NCBI RefSeq assembly: GCF_030369635.1
Contig: NZ_CP128474.1
Location: forward strand, 186,001-250,000
From: Microbacterium arborescens
GTDB lineage: Bacteria; Actinomycetota; Actinomycetes; Actinomycetales; Microbacteriaceae
DNA length: 64,000 bases
Direction of reading: 5' to 3'
The notes beneath the pieces are model-generated. The model worked only from the letters and a program-made list of their open reading frames with translations. It had not been told where the DNA came from and did no database searches. Of this stretch, positions 50,966 to 59,695 are shown one piece after another. A program made the position numbers and the translations under genes. How positions within the stretch are numbered: the first letter of the stretch is position 1; each line of letters begins with the position of its first letter.

Positions 50966-52321
50966 CTACTCCTTCTTCTGGCTGAGGTAGTCGGACTGCA
51001 CCTTGGTCAGCAGGCCGTCGGCGGTCTGCTTGCCGGCGAACAGCTCCTGGAGGTTCGGGGTCAGCGTCTTGGCGTAGATCGACCCGGTCGCGTTGGCGAT
51101 GAAGTCCATCGAGCCGTTGTTGGCCGAGAGCTCGGCGCCCGCCGCGAGGGTCTCGGCCGTCACGCTGCCCTCCGCGATCTCGGGCATGAAGGCGTCGGCC
51201 GGGCCCATGGGGTGCGAACCGCCGGATTCGACGGCGATGGTGCGCGCCGTCTCGTCGGTGGCGACCCAGTTGAAGAAGAACGCCGCGCAGTCGGGCTCGT
51301 CCGCGTAGGCCGAGACGCCGTACGTCGTCGGCGCCGACATCGCGCCGACCTGGCCGCCGGTCTCGACCGGGGGCATGAGGAAGAAGCCGACGTTGTCGGG
51401 CATCTGCGCGTCGAGGTTGCCCGACTCCCAGTCGCCGTTGAAGATGAAGACGCTCTCGCCGCCGATGAAGCGGCTCATCATCTGCGAGTAGTCCATCGAG
51501 TTGATGTCGGGGGCGAAGAAGCCGGCATCGATCCAGCCCTTCAGGTGCTCCGCCGCCTCGAGGTTCTCAGGGGTGTCGATCGTGGCGTCGTCCTTGAGGA
51601 AGATCCAGTCGTTGATCTTGCTGGGCTCGCCGTACGAGGCCATGAGGGCCTGCAGTGGGAAGGCGAGGCCTCCGGTTGCGCCGCCATTGAACTGCGCGAC
51701 GGGCGTGAGCCCGGCATCCTTCGCGGCCTGCAGGTAGCCGTCGAGCTCGGCGAGAGTCGCGGGCGGCTCGGTCATGCCCGCCTGCGCGGCCAGGGTCTTG
51801 TTGTAGAACACCCCGGTGACGGAGTAGTTGATGCCCATGCCGTAGAGCGGGCCGTCGCCGCGCTGTCCGTTCTCGTCGACCCGCAGCTGCTCGAGCTGCG
51901 ACGACGGCCACTGGTCCCAGCCGTAGGCCTCGGCGTAGGGATCGAGGTCGTAGAGGAGGTCGCTGTCGACCAGATCGACGATCGTGGGGAGGCGCATGAT
52001 GTCGGGCGGCGAGTCGACCAGCACGCGGGGTGCGTTCTGGGTGATGACGGCGAACTGGTCTTCGCGCAGGTTCACCGTGACGTTCGGGAACTGCTTCTCG
52101 AACTCGGTGGCCAGGTCGCTGAAGACCGGGAAGCCCGTCTCGACGTAGGCGTCGAGGGTGACGTCATCCGTTCCGCACGTCGTCTGGATCGGACCGCCGG
52201 ATGCTGCGCCTTCGCCGGCGGGCGCGGCGCTGGGCGGAGCGCAGGCCGAAAGGGTGACCGCGACGGCGAAGCCGGTCGCCGCGGTGGTGAGAACACGTCG
52301 TCGCATTCGTGTCGACATCAT
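50966..52321 (-). CDS. Sugar ABC transporter substrate-binding lipoprotein
   Basis: A 451-residue extracellular binding protein with lipobox LSAC (Cys27). It has the family-1 pattern: an N-terminal lobe beginning VTLDAYVETGFPVFSDLATEFEKQFPNVTVNL and a second lobe with MSRFIGGESVFIFNGDWESGN. It delivers an oligosaccharide or glucoside to the two permeases. Two LacI-type operators lie upstream, so the whole operon down to the phosphorylase should be induced by its sugar. Confidence 0.93.
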   Translation of the reverse strand: MMSTRMRRRVLTTAATGFAVAVTLSACAPPSAAPAGEGAASGGPIQTTCGTDDVTLDAYVETGFPVFSDLATEFEKQFPNVTVNLREDQFAVITQNAPRVLVDSPPDIMRLPTIVDLVDSDLLYDLDPYAEAYGWDQWPSSQLEQLRVDENGQRGDGPLYGMGINYSVTGVFYNKTLAAQAGMTEPPATLAELDGYLQAAKDAGLTPVAQFNGGATGGLAFPLQALMASYGEPSKINDWIFLKDDATIDTPENLEAAEHLKGWIDAGFFAPDINSMDYSQMMSRFIGGESVFIFNGDWESGNLDAQMPDNVGFFLMPPVETGGQVGAMSAPTTYGVSAYADEPDCAAFFFNWVATDETARTIAVESGGSHPMGPADAFMPEIAEGSVTAETLAAGAELSANNGSMDFIANATGSIYAKTLTPNLQELFAGKQTADGLLTKVQSDYLSQKKE

Positions 52322-52356
52322 CGTCTACCTTCTGTGGGTGGTGGAGGGGCAGGTGC

Positions 52357-52374
52357 TGCTAACACGAAATAGCA
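52357..52374. promoter_or_regulatory. LacI-type operator O1
   Basis: TGCTAACACGAAATAGCA, symmetric about a central CG (52365/52366); it shares the pattern GCTAAnACGnAnTAGC with O2. Confidence 0.7.
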
Positions 52375-52378
52375 CCTG

Positions 52379-52396
52379 GGCTAAAACGTACTAGCC
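52379..52396. promoter_or_regulatory. LacI-type operator O2
   Basis: GGCTAAAACGTACTAGCC, an 18-base near-palindrome with a central CG. Its centre is 22 bases from that of O1, about two helical turns, which suits two repressor dimers on one face. Confidence 0.75.
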
Positions 52397-52455
52397 GATG
52401 GCGCTTCTCCGCAATCGCGGCATACTGAAGCTGCACCGGAGCGAAAGGGGGAGAG

Positions 52456-53541
52456 ATGAACCGCAAACGCGTGACGCTGGCACAGGTCGCCGCGGAGGCC
52501 GGGGTAGCGGCCTCGACCGCATCCCTCGTCCTCGCCGGTCGCGGCAGCGAGGTGCGCCTGTCGCAGGCCCTGCAGGACCGGGTGCGCGCCGCCGCCGAGC
52601 GGCTCGGCTATCGTCCCAACGCCGTCTCGGTCGGACTGCGCACGGGCAGCACGCGCACCCTCGCGTTCATCTCCGACTCGGTCGCCTCGTCGCGACTGGC
52701 CGGCGAGATGATCAAGGGCGCCATCGACGCCGCCCGGGCCCGGGGCTTCCTCGTCTTCGTCGGCGAGACCGGCGGCGACGTCCAGCTCGAACGGCAGCTG
52801 CTCAACGCCATGTTCGACCGGCAGGTCGACGGCCTCGTCCTGGCCTCGATGATCACGCACCGCCGGGCGCTGCCACCCGAGGCGACCCGCAGCCCCGCCG
52901 TGCTGCTGAACCTCGAGGTCGACGGGGCGACGGATGTTCCCCGGGTGCTTCCCGACGAGTACGCCGCCGGGCGCCAGGCCGTCGGGCACCTGCTCGAGCG
53001 CGGCCACCGCGACATCCACCTCATCGGCGCCGGCCCCACGGAAGACGACGTGCCGCCGTTCTCGCTCGGTGCGCAGCAGCGGCTGCACGGCATCCTCGAT
53101 GCCCTGCGGGATGCCGGACTCGAGCCGGCCTCGGGAAGCCCTGTGGTCCAGTGGCTGCCGCCCGAGGGGTTCCGCCTGACGTCGCAGCTGCTCGACGGGG
53201 GAGTCGTGCCGCAGGCACTGATCTGCTTCAACGACCGTCTGGCGATGGGTGCGTACCAGGCGCTCGGTGAGCGGGGACTCGCGGTGCCCGACGACGTGTC
53301 GGTCGTGTCGTTCGATGACGTCTCGTTCGCCCAGTGGCTGCGGCCAGGACTCACGACCTTCGCCCTGCCGCACCGGGCGATGGGCAAAAAGGCCGTCGAG
53401 CTGCTCATCGACCGGGTCGAGGCATCGAAGGGTGGCACGGGTGGGGGCGAGGCGCCGGTGGCCCCGGCGCTGCTGCCCATGCCGCTGCGTGTCCGCGCGT
53501 CGGTGCGGCAGCTCGACGAGGCCGCCGTTCCGCAGGCGTAG
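52456..53541 (+). CDS. LacI family transcriptional regulator
   Basis: A 361-residue repressor. The N-terminal helix-turn-helix is VTLAQVAAEAGVAASTASLVLAGRG (residues 5-29), followed by the hinge helix (LSQALQDRVRAAAERLGYRPN) and a periplasmic-binding-type ligand domain (residues 65-345). GGGGGAGAG precedes the ATG. It is divergent from the sugar ABC operon, with two matching operators in the 134-base gap, so it represses that operon and probably itself. Confidence 0.93.
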   Translation: MNRKRVTLAQVAAEAGVAASTASLVLAGRGSEVRLSQALQDRVRAAAERLGYRPNAVSVGLRTGSTRTLAFISDSVASSRLAGEMIKGAIDAARARGFLVFVGETGGDVQLERQLLNAMFDRQVDGLVLASMITHRRALPPEATRSPAVLLNLEVDGATDVPRVLPDEYAAGRQAVGHLLERGHRDIHLIGAGPTEDDVPPFSLGAQQRLHGILDALRDAGLEPASGSPVVQWLPPEGFRLTSQLLDGGVVPQALICFNDRLAMGAYQALGERGLAVPDDVSVVSFDDVSFAQWLRPGLTTFALPHRAMGKKAVELLIDRVEASKGGTGGGEAPVAPALLPMPLRVRASVRQLDEAAVPQA

Positions 53542-53555
53542 GGCAGACTCGAGGG

Positions 53556-56138
53556 ATGATCTCCGTGCCGCTGCTCGACCTCATCGGCCCGGATCCCTCC
53601 GACGACGCGATCTACGACGCCTTCACGACCTGGGCGGAAGGGCGGGGCCTCACCCTCTACCCGGCGCAGGACGAAGCGGTCATCGAACTCGTCTCGGGTG
53701 CGAACGTGGTGCTGGCCACGCCGACCGGCACGGGCAAGTCGCTCGTCGCGGTCGCGGCGCACGCGACATCCGTCGCCCGCGGTGGGCGCACGTACTACAC
53801 CGCCCCGATCAAGGCGCTCGTGAGCGAGAAGTTCTTCGCGCTCGTCGAGATCTTCGGCGCCGAGAGAGTCGGCATGGTGACGGGCGACTCGTCGGTCAAC
53901 CCCGAGGCGCCGATCATCTGCTGCACGGCCGAGATCCTCGCGAACCTGGCGCTGCGCGAGGGACCCGACGCCGACGTCGACCAGGTCGTCATGGACGAGT
54001 TCCACTTCTACGGCGACCCCGACCGCGGCTGGGCCTGGCAGGTGCCGCTGCTGACGCTGCCGCGCGCGCAGTTCCTGCTGATGTCGGCCACGCTCGGCGA
54101 CGTCACCGACCTCGCCGACGACCTCTCGCGCCGCACGGGCCGGCGGACGGCTCTGGTCACCGGGGTCGAGCGTCCCGTGCCGCTGCACTTCTCGTACGAG
54201 CGGCGTCCGGTCCACGACGTCCTCGAGCGGTTGCTCGAGGAGCGCGAAACCCCGGTCTACATCGTGCATTTCTCGCAGGCCGCCGCGCTCGAGCGGGCGC
54301 AGGCCCTGTCGAGCGTGAAGATCACGACCCGCGAGCAGCGGGATGCCATCGCCGAGGCGATCGGCGGATTCCGCTTCACGACCGGCTTCGGCAAGACCCT
54401 CTCGCGACTCGTGCGCGCCGGCATCGGGGTGCACCACGCCGGCATGCTGCCGCGCTACCGGCGCCTCGTCGAGACGCTCGCCCAGCGCGGGCTGCTCAAG
54501 GTCATCTGCGGCACCGACACGCTCGGGGTGGGCATCAACGTCCCGATCCGCACGGTCGTCATCACCGCGCTGTCGAAGTACGACGGGACCCGGATGCGGC
54601 AGCTCACCGCCCGTGAGTTCCACCAGGTCGCGGGCCGTGCGGGCCGCGCCGGATTCGACCCGCACGGCAACGTCGTGGTCATGGCGCCGGAGTGGGAGAT
54701 CGAGAACGCCGTCGCCCTCGCCAAGGCCGGCGACGACCCCGCCAAGCGGAAGAAGATCGTGCGCAAGAAGGCGCCGACCGGGGTCGTCAACTGGGGCGAA
54801 GGGTCGTTCGAGCGTCTCGTCGATGCGCAGCCCGAGCCCCTGACGCCGCAGATGCAGTTGACCGCCGCGATGCTGCTCAACGTCATCGGTCGCGGCGGCG
54901 ACGTGTTCGGCAACGTCCGCTCGCTCGTCTTCGACAACCACGAGCCCCGCGCCCGCCAGTATGCCCTCGCCCGCCGCGCCCTCGCGATCTTCCGCACCCT
55001 GGTCGCCGCCGGCATCGTCGAGGTGACGCGCCCCGCGCCCGCGCCGGCGCCTGCCGTCGACTCGCCAAAGAGTGCGGATGTGGCGGGTGCGGCATCCGCA
55101 TTCTCTGGCGACTCGACGATCAGGCTCACCGTCGATCTGCAGCCGAACTTCGCCCTCAACCAGCCGCTGTCGCCGTTCGCGCTCGCCGCGATCGAGCTGC
55201 TGTCGCCCGATGATGCCGAGACAGGTACCGGGCACTACGCGCTCGATGTGGTGAGCGTCATCGAGGCGACGCTCGACGACCCGCGCGCCATCCTGTCGCA
55301 GCAGGAGTACAAGGCTCGCGGCGAGGCGGTCGGCGCGATGAAGCGGGACGGCATCGAGTACGACGAGCGGATGGCGCTGCTCGAGGAGATCACCTGGCCC
55401 AAGCCCCTCGCCGACCTGCTCTCTCAGGCGTTCGAGACCTTCGCATCGAGCCAGCCGTGGGTCCGCGACTTCGAGCTGTCGCCGAAGTCGGTCGTGCGTG
55501 ACATGTTCGAGAGGGCCATGTCGTTCGGCGAGTTCGTCTCGTTCTATCAACTCGGGCGCAGTGAGGGGTTGGTGCTGCGGTACCTCAGCGACGCCTACCG
55601 CGCGATCCGCCAGACCGTGCCGGCCGAGGCGCGCACCGACGACCTGATGGACCTCATCGAATGGCTCGGCGAGCTCGTGCGCCAGGTCGACTCGAGCCTC
55701 GTCGACGAGTGGGAGTCGCTCGCGAACCCGACCGGCGACCCCGACGCCCCGGTGGTACCGCCCGCGCCGCCCTCCGTGCTGACGAACCGGCGCGCGTTCA
55801 CGGTGCTCGTGCGCAACGAACTGTTCCGCCGCGTTCAGCTGGCGGCCCTGCAGGACGACGAAGCCCTCGAAGCCCTCGACCCCGACGTCGACTGGCCCGA
55901 GGTGCTCGACCGCTATTACGACGACCACGACGAGGTCCTCACCGGCGGGGCGGCGCGCTCGCCGTCGCTCTGCGTCATCGACGAGTCCGCGGCCCGTGAC
56001 GGCCTCTGGCGCGTCGAGCAGATCATCGACGACCCCGCCGGAGACCACGACTGGCGCATCCGTGCCGAGGTCGACCTCGAGCAGTCCGTCGAGGCCGGCA
56101 CGGCGGTGGTCCGGGTCACCGAGGTCGTCCGCCTCTGA
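53556..56138 (+). CDS. Ski2-like DExH-box helicase (DUF3516 C-terminus)
   Basis: An 860-residue superfamily-2 helicase. TPTGTGKS holds Lys61, DEFH is at 147-150, MSATLG is motif III and HQVAGRAGRAGFD is motif VI. The C-terminal half matches the DUF3516 extension of actinobacterial Ski2-type RNA helicases (FSELS-like FELSPKSVVRDMFERAMSFGEFV). Residues 500-521 (VDSPKSADVAG and following) are written by a 65-bp palindromic element inserted in frame in a Pro/Ala linker. CAGACT ends 6 bases before the ATG. Likely role: RNA unwinding in decay or processing. Confidence 0.9.
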   Translation: MISVPLLDLIGPDPSDDAIYDAFTTWAEGRGLTLYPAQDEAVIELVSGANVVLATPTGTGKSLVAVAAHATSVARGGRTYYTAPIKALVSEKFFALVEIFGAERVGMVTGDSSVNPEAPIICCTAEILANLALREGPDADVDQVVMDEFHFYGDPDRGWAWQVPLLTLPRAQFLLMSATLGDVTDLADDLSRRTGRRTALVTGVERPVPLHFSYERRPVHDVLERLLEERETPVYIVHFSQAAALERAQALSSVKITTREQRDAIAEAIGGFRFTTGFGKTLSRLVRAGIGVHHAGMLPRYRRLVETLAQRGLLKVICGTDTLGVGINVPIRTVVITALSKYDGTRMRQLTAREFHQVAGRAGRAGFDPHGNVVVMAPEWEIENAVALAKAGDDPAKRKKIVRKKAPTGVVNWGEGSFERLVDAQPEPLTPQMQLTAAMLLNVIGRGGDVFGNVRSLVFDNHEPRARQYALARRALAIFRTLVAAGIVEVTRPAPAPAPAVDSPKSADVAGAASAFSGDSTIRLTVDLQPNFALNQPLSPFALAAIELLSPDDAETGTGHYALDVVSVIEATLDDPRAILSQQEYKARGEAVGAMKRDGIEYDERMALLEEITWPKPLADLLSQAFETFASSQPWVRDFELSPKSVVRDMFERAMSFGEFVSFYQLGRSEGLVLRYLSDAYRAIRQTVPAEARTDDLMDLIEWLGELVRQVDSSLVDEWESLANPTGDPDAPVVPPAPPSVLTNRRAFTVLVRNELFRRVQLAALQDDEALEALDPDVDWPEVLDRYYDDHDEVLTGGAARSPSLCVIDESAARDGLWRVEQIIDDPAGDHDWRIRAEVDLEQSVEAGTAVVRVTEVVRL
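55054..55118. repeat. 65-bp palindromic element, copy A3, inside the helicase gene
   Basis: Arms CCGTCGACTCGCCA (55054-55067) and TGGCGACTCGACG (55106-55118), one mismatch, with the inner TGCGGATG / CATCCGCA pair. The same element is intergenic at 25608 and 27195. The insertion keeps the frame. Confidence 0.85.
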
Positions 56139-56183
56139 CTCCGGCGGGGACGGCGGTGCCCTGCCGGGGCTGCCGGTTGCCGG

Positions 56184-56240
56184 CTGTGTCTTGCCGCGCT
56201 CTGCTGTGTCTTGCCGCGCTCTGCTGTGTCTTGCCGCGCG
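56184..56240. repeat. 20-bp tandem repeat, three units
   Basis: CTGTGTCTTGCCGCGCTCTG at 56184-56203 and 56204-56223, then a third unit to 56240. It lies in the 714-base gap (56139-56852) after the helicase, which has no gene but is filled with repeats. Confidence 0.85.
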
Positions 56241-56248
56241 GGCGTGTG

Positions 56249-56317
56249 CCGTCGTCAGGCTGAGCGCGGAGCTGGGCCCGGTTGAGGCTCGAGTACAGCT
56301 GCTGAGCCTGTTGGCGG
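56249..56317. repeat. 69-bp inverted-repeat element, copy 4
   Basis: Arms CCGTCGTCAGGCT (56249-56261) and AGCCTGTTGGCGG (56305-56317); body close to copy 5. Confidence 0.8.
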
Positions 56318-56409
56318 GACGTGGTCGGCGGTCCGCGAAGACGGGCGGGAGTGGTCCGCGGCCGTCTGCCCCCGCTCGGTCTCGCCTCCGGTTCGGCGGG
56401 CGCGCCGTG

Positions 56410-56478
56410 CCGTCGACAGGCTGAGCGTGGAGCTTGGCCCGGTTGGGGCCCGGATACCGCGGCTGAGCCTGTTGGCGG
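56410..56478. repeat. 69-bp inverted-repeat element, copy 5
   Basis: Arms CCGTCGACAGGCT (56410-56422) and AGCCTGTTGGCGG (56466-56478), the best-conserved pair with copy 4. Confidence 0.8.
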
Positions 56479-56487
56479 GACGCGCCC

Positions 56488-56547
56488 AGCCGGCGGGTCG
56501 GTAGGGCGGGCCGGTAGTGCGTGGAGCCGGCGGGTCGGTAGGGCGGG
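56488..56547. repeat. Direct repeat of 23 bp
   Basis: AGCCGGCGGGTCGGTAGGGC plus GGG at 56488-56510 and again at 56525-56547, next to copy 5. Confidence 0.7.
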
Positions 56548-56677
56548 GCCGGCCGGGCGCCGAGCCGGCGAGCCGGGAGGGCGGTGCCGGCCGAGGGTGG
56601 AGCCGGTCGGGTGCGGCGACCGGCCCGGGGCGGGTGGCCAGGCCGGACGGCGGGGAGGAGTACACCGGGCAACGGTG

Positions 56678-56746
56678 CCGGCGACAGGCTGCGCGCCGGT
56701 TTGCGGTGTCGCGGGCGCGACTTCGGGTGAGCCAACCTGTTCACGG
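56678..56746. repeat. 69-bp inverted-repeat element, copy 6 (diverged)
   Basis: Arms CCGGCGACAGGCT (56678-56690) and AACCTGTTCACGG (56734-56746), again exactly 69 bases apart end to end. A lone left arm (CCGCCGACAGGCT) also occurs at 56780-56792. Confidence 0.6.
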
Positions 56747-56852
56747 GACGCGTCGGGGCGGGGCCGCTGGGTCGCGCGACCGCCGACAGGCTGACTGCCC
56801 CGGTGCGGGCTGCGCAGCCGCGGATGTCGCGGGCCCGGGGCATGATGAGGCT

Positions 56853-57389
56853 GTGGCCACACATCTCGGGTTCCTGCGGGCGATCAACCTCGGCGCGACG
56901 CGCGTGTTCCCGAAGGGCGACATCCGCCGCGTGACCGAGGGCGTCGGCTTCGATGACGTCGCCACGCACATCAACACCGGCAACATCCGATTCGAGACGC
57001 GGATGCGCTCCCGGGCGAAGATCGAGCGGACCCTCGAGCGGGCGTACGCGGTCGACCGGGGGTTCGACGTTCCGACGATCACGTTCCGGGCCGATGAGTT
57101 CGCCGCGCTCGCCGCTGAGGCGCTCGCGGTGAGCGACGCGAACCCGGGCCTGGCCCGTCACTACGTCTACCTGCTCAAGGACGAGCTCGATGCCGACACC
57201 GTCGACCGGGTCGAAGCCCTCGCCGCTCCCTCCGGGCGCATGCTCGTGCGGGGTCGCGCGGTCCATGCGCTCCTCGAACCCGGGTACCGCGACGGCACCG
57301 TCGACCCGTTGGGCGCGGCGAAGCTCCTCGGTGTCGCGACCAACCGCAACCTCGGCGTCGTCACGACCCTCGCCGAACGGTGGTGCTGA
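56853..57389 (+). CDS. DUF1697 domain protein
   Basis: A 178-residue DUF1697 protein (HLGFLRAINLGATRVFPKGDIRRVTEGVGFDDVATHINTGNIRFET is the family start). Its function is not known. The start is GTG at 56853, with CATGAT ending 6 bases upstream as a possible leaderless -10. The C-terminus ends in LAERWC. Confidence 0.88.
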   Translation: MATHLGFLRAINLGATRVFPKGDIRRVTEGVGFDDVATHINTGNIRFETRMRSRAKIERTLERAYAVDRGFDVPTITFRADEFAALAAEALAVSDANPGLARHYVYLLKDELDADTVDRVEALAAPSGRMLVRGRAVHALLEPGYRDGTVDPLGAAKLLGVATNRNLGVVTTLAERWC

Positions 57390-57450
57390 CGGGGGCGTGC
57401 GACGCCCCTGCGTCTGGGGACGCGCCCAGCAGGATGTCGGATGCCGCGGC

Positions 57451-57456
57451 TATCGT
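57451..57456 (+). promoter_or_regulatory. -10 element TATCGT of a leaderless recQ transcript
   Basis: TATCGT is followed by 7 bases and then the GTG at 57464. Confidence 0.5.
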
Positions 57457-57463
57457 GAATCGA

Positions 57464-59551
57464 GTGAGTCGAGAGCAGCAGCCCCGGGATGTCGATCCCT
57501 ACGCCGACCTCGACTGGAACCCCGACGAGTTCGCGCCACCCGAAGACTTCGACGCACCGCCGCCGCCCGAGTTCGACGGGTACGGCGCCGCTGTCGCCCG
57601 CGCCACTCGCGACCGCGCTGCAGCCCCTGAGTCGAGCGCCCCAGCCCGCCGGGCCGCAGCCCCGGCCCGCACCGCACACCCGGGCGCGACCGCAGCTCCC
57701 GCCGCCGTCCTCTCCCTCGCCCGTCGCGACTTCGTCGGGACCGACCCGCGCGCGGTGCTCAAAGAGGTCTTCGGCTACGACGACTTCCGCGGCGACCAGG
57801 GCGACATCGTCTCGCATGTCATCGGTGGCGGGGATGCCGTCGTCCTCATGCCCACCGGCGGAGGCAAGTCGATCACCTACCAGGTGCCCGCGCTCGTGCG
57901 CCCGGGCACCGGCCTCGTCGTCAGTCCGCTCATCGCGCTCATGCACGATCAGGTCGACGCTCTGATCGCCAACGGCGTGCGCGCCGCCTATCTGAACTCC
58001 ACGCAGTCTCCGGGCGAACGCGCGGGCGTCGAGCAGGCCTACCTCGCGGGCGAGCTCGACCTGCTCTACGTGGCGCCCGAGCGCTTGAGCGTGCCGCAGA
58101 CGACGCAGCTGCTGCAGCGCGGAGCCCTGAGCGTCATCGCGATCGACGAGGCGCACTGCGTCTCGCAGTGGGGCCACGACTTCCGGCCCGACTACCTTTC
58201 CCTCGGCGACCTCGACGAGCGGTTCCCCGGGGTGCCGCGTATGGCCCTCACCGCGACTGCCACCCGCGCAACGCACCAGGAGCTGACCGAGCGGCTTCGG
58301 CTGCCGCAGGCGCGTCACTTCGTCGCGAGCTTCGACCGGCCCAACATCCAGTACCGCATCGAACCCAAGGTCGATCCGCGGCGACAGCTCGTCACGTTCA
58401 TCCGCTCGATGCCCGAGGGCTCGGCCGGCATCGTCTACGCGCTCAGCCGCAAGTCGGTCGAGCAGACGGCCGACTATCTCGCCGCACAGGGGCTCGACGC
58501 GTTGCCGTACCACGCGGGGCTGCCGGCCGAGATGCGTGCTGCCCACCAGTCGCGGTTCCTCCGCGAAGACGGCGTCGTCATGGTCGCGACGATCGCGTTC
58601 GGGATGGGCATCGACAAGCCCGACGTCCGGTTCGTGGCCCACATCGACCTCCCGAAGTCCGTCGAGGGGTACTACCAGGAGACGGGCCGAGCCGGGCGCG
58701 ACGGCGAAGCGTCGATCGCCTGGATGGCCTATGGCCTGGGGGACGTCGTGCAGCAGCGGCGCCTCATCGACCAGAGCCCCGGCGACCGCACCTTCAAGAT
58801 GCGCATGGGGCAACACCTCGACGCGATGCTCGCCCTGTGTGAAACAGTCGCGTGCCGCCGACAGAATCTGCTCGGCTACTTCGGTCAGGACTCCGAGCCC
58901 TGCGGCAACTGCGACACGTGCCTCACGCCGCCCGACACCTGGGATGGTCTGATCCCCGCCCAGAAGCTGCTGTCGACGATCATCCGGCTTCAGCGCGAAC
59001 GCAATCAGTCGTTCGGCGCCGGCCATCTCGTCGACATCCTGCGCGGCGCGTCGACGGAGCGCATCCGTCAGCAGCGCCACGACGAGCTGGCGACGTACGG
59101 CCTCGGCTCCGATCTGTCCGACCAGGACTGGCGCAGCGTCATCCGGCAGCTCCTCGCTCGCGGCATCCTCGTCGCCCGCGGCGAGTACGGTGTGCTCGCG
59201 GTCGGCGATGCCGGAGCCCCCGTGCTCAAGGGCGAGACCGGCGTTCCGCTGCGACGCGACGTGCTCGGACGAGGGCAGAACAGCGGCGGCTCGCGGGTGC
59301 GCAAGGCTGCTGCGGCCGAGCAGGTGGCCGAGGGCGACCGCGACCTCTTCGAGGCGCTGCGCGCGTGGCGTGCCGAGCAGGCGCGCGAGCAGGGGGTGCC
59401 CGCCTACATCGTCTTCGGCGACGCGACCTTGCGCGCCCTCGCCGATCGTCGGCCCCGCACCTCGGCCGACCTCGAGGGAATCACGGGCATCGGCGCCAAG
59501 AAACGCGAGGCCTACGGCGACGCCGTGCTGGCCGTCGTCGCGTCGCACTGA
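57464..59551 (+). CDS. recQ: RecQ-family ATP-dependent DNA helicase
   Basis: A 695-residue RecQ helicase. The N-terminal 90 residues are a disordered, acidic then Ala/Pro-rich extension. The core has MPTGGGKS (Lys135), DEAH at 228-231, TATAT and GYYQETGRAGRDG; the zinc site is C-x-x-x-Q...EPCGNCDTC, then a winged helix and a C-terminal HRDC domain (DLFEALRAWRAEQAREQGVPAYIVFGDATL). It unwinds DNA in recombination and repair of stalled forks. I used the GTG at 57464 because of the TATCGT -10; an ATG at 57434 is an alternative. Confidence 0.92.
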   Translation: MSREQQPRDVDPYADLDWNPDEFAPPEDFDAPPPPEFDGYGAAVARATRDRAAAPESSAPARRAAAPARTAHPGATAAPAAVLSLARRDFVGTDPRAVLKEVFGYDDFRGDQGDIVSHVIGGGDAVVLMPTGGGKSITYQVPALVRPGTGLVVSPLIALMHDQVDALIANGVRAAYLNSTQSPGERAGVEQAYLAGELDLLYVAPERLSVPQTTQLLQRGALSVIAIDEAHCVSQWGHDFRPDYLSLGDLDERFPGVPRMALTATATRATHQELTERLRLPQARHFVASFDRPNIQYRIEPKVDPRRQLVTFIRSMPEGSAGIVYALSRKSVEQTADYLAAQGLDALPYHAGLPAEMRAAHQSRFLREDGVVMVATIAFGMGIDKPDVRFVAHIDLPKSVEGYYQETGRAGRDGEASIAWMAYGLGDVVQQRRLIDQSPGDRTFKMRMGQHLDAMLALCETVACRRQNLLGYFGQDSEPCGNCDTCLTPPDTWDGLIPAQKLLSTIIRLQRERNQSFGAGHLVDILRGASTERIRQQRHDELATYGLGSDLSDQDWRSVIRQLLARGILVARGEYGVLAVGDAGAPVLKGETGVPLRRDVLGRGQNSGGSRVRKAAAAEQVAEGDRDLFEALRAWRAEQAREQGVPAYIVFGDATLRALADRRPRTSADLEGITGIGAKKREAYGDAVLAVVASH

Positions 59552-59695
59552 CCGACCGGATGTCGCGGTCGCACAATGCGGGTCGCCGACGTACCGGCAT
59601 CCCGTTGTACCCATCGTCCAACCCGCTTGGCGAGGTGTTGTGGAAGTTCTACCGTGATTATCGACTCCGATCCTTCCGACGTCGAAAGGCACGCG

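Noticed and set aside
52608..57266. 1552-codon open frame on the minus strand
   Set aside because: It runs antisense through the LacI, Ski2-like helicase and repeat region; composition is Arg/Asp/Val-rich with no domain, a mirror of high-GC3 genes.
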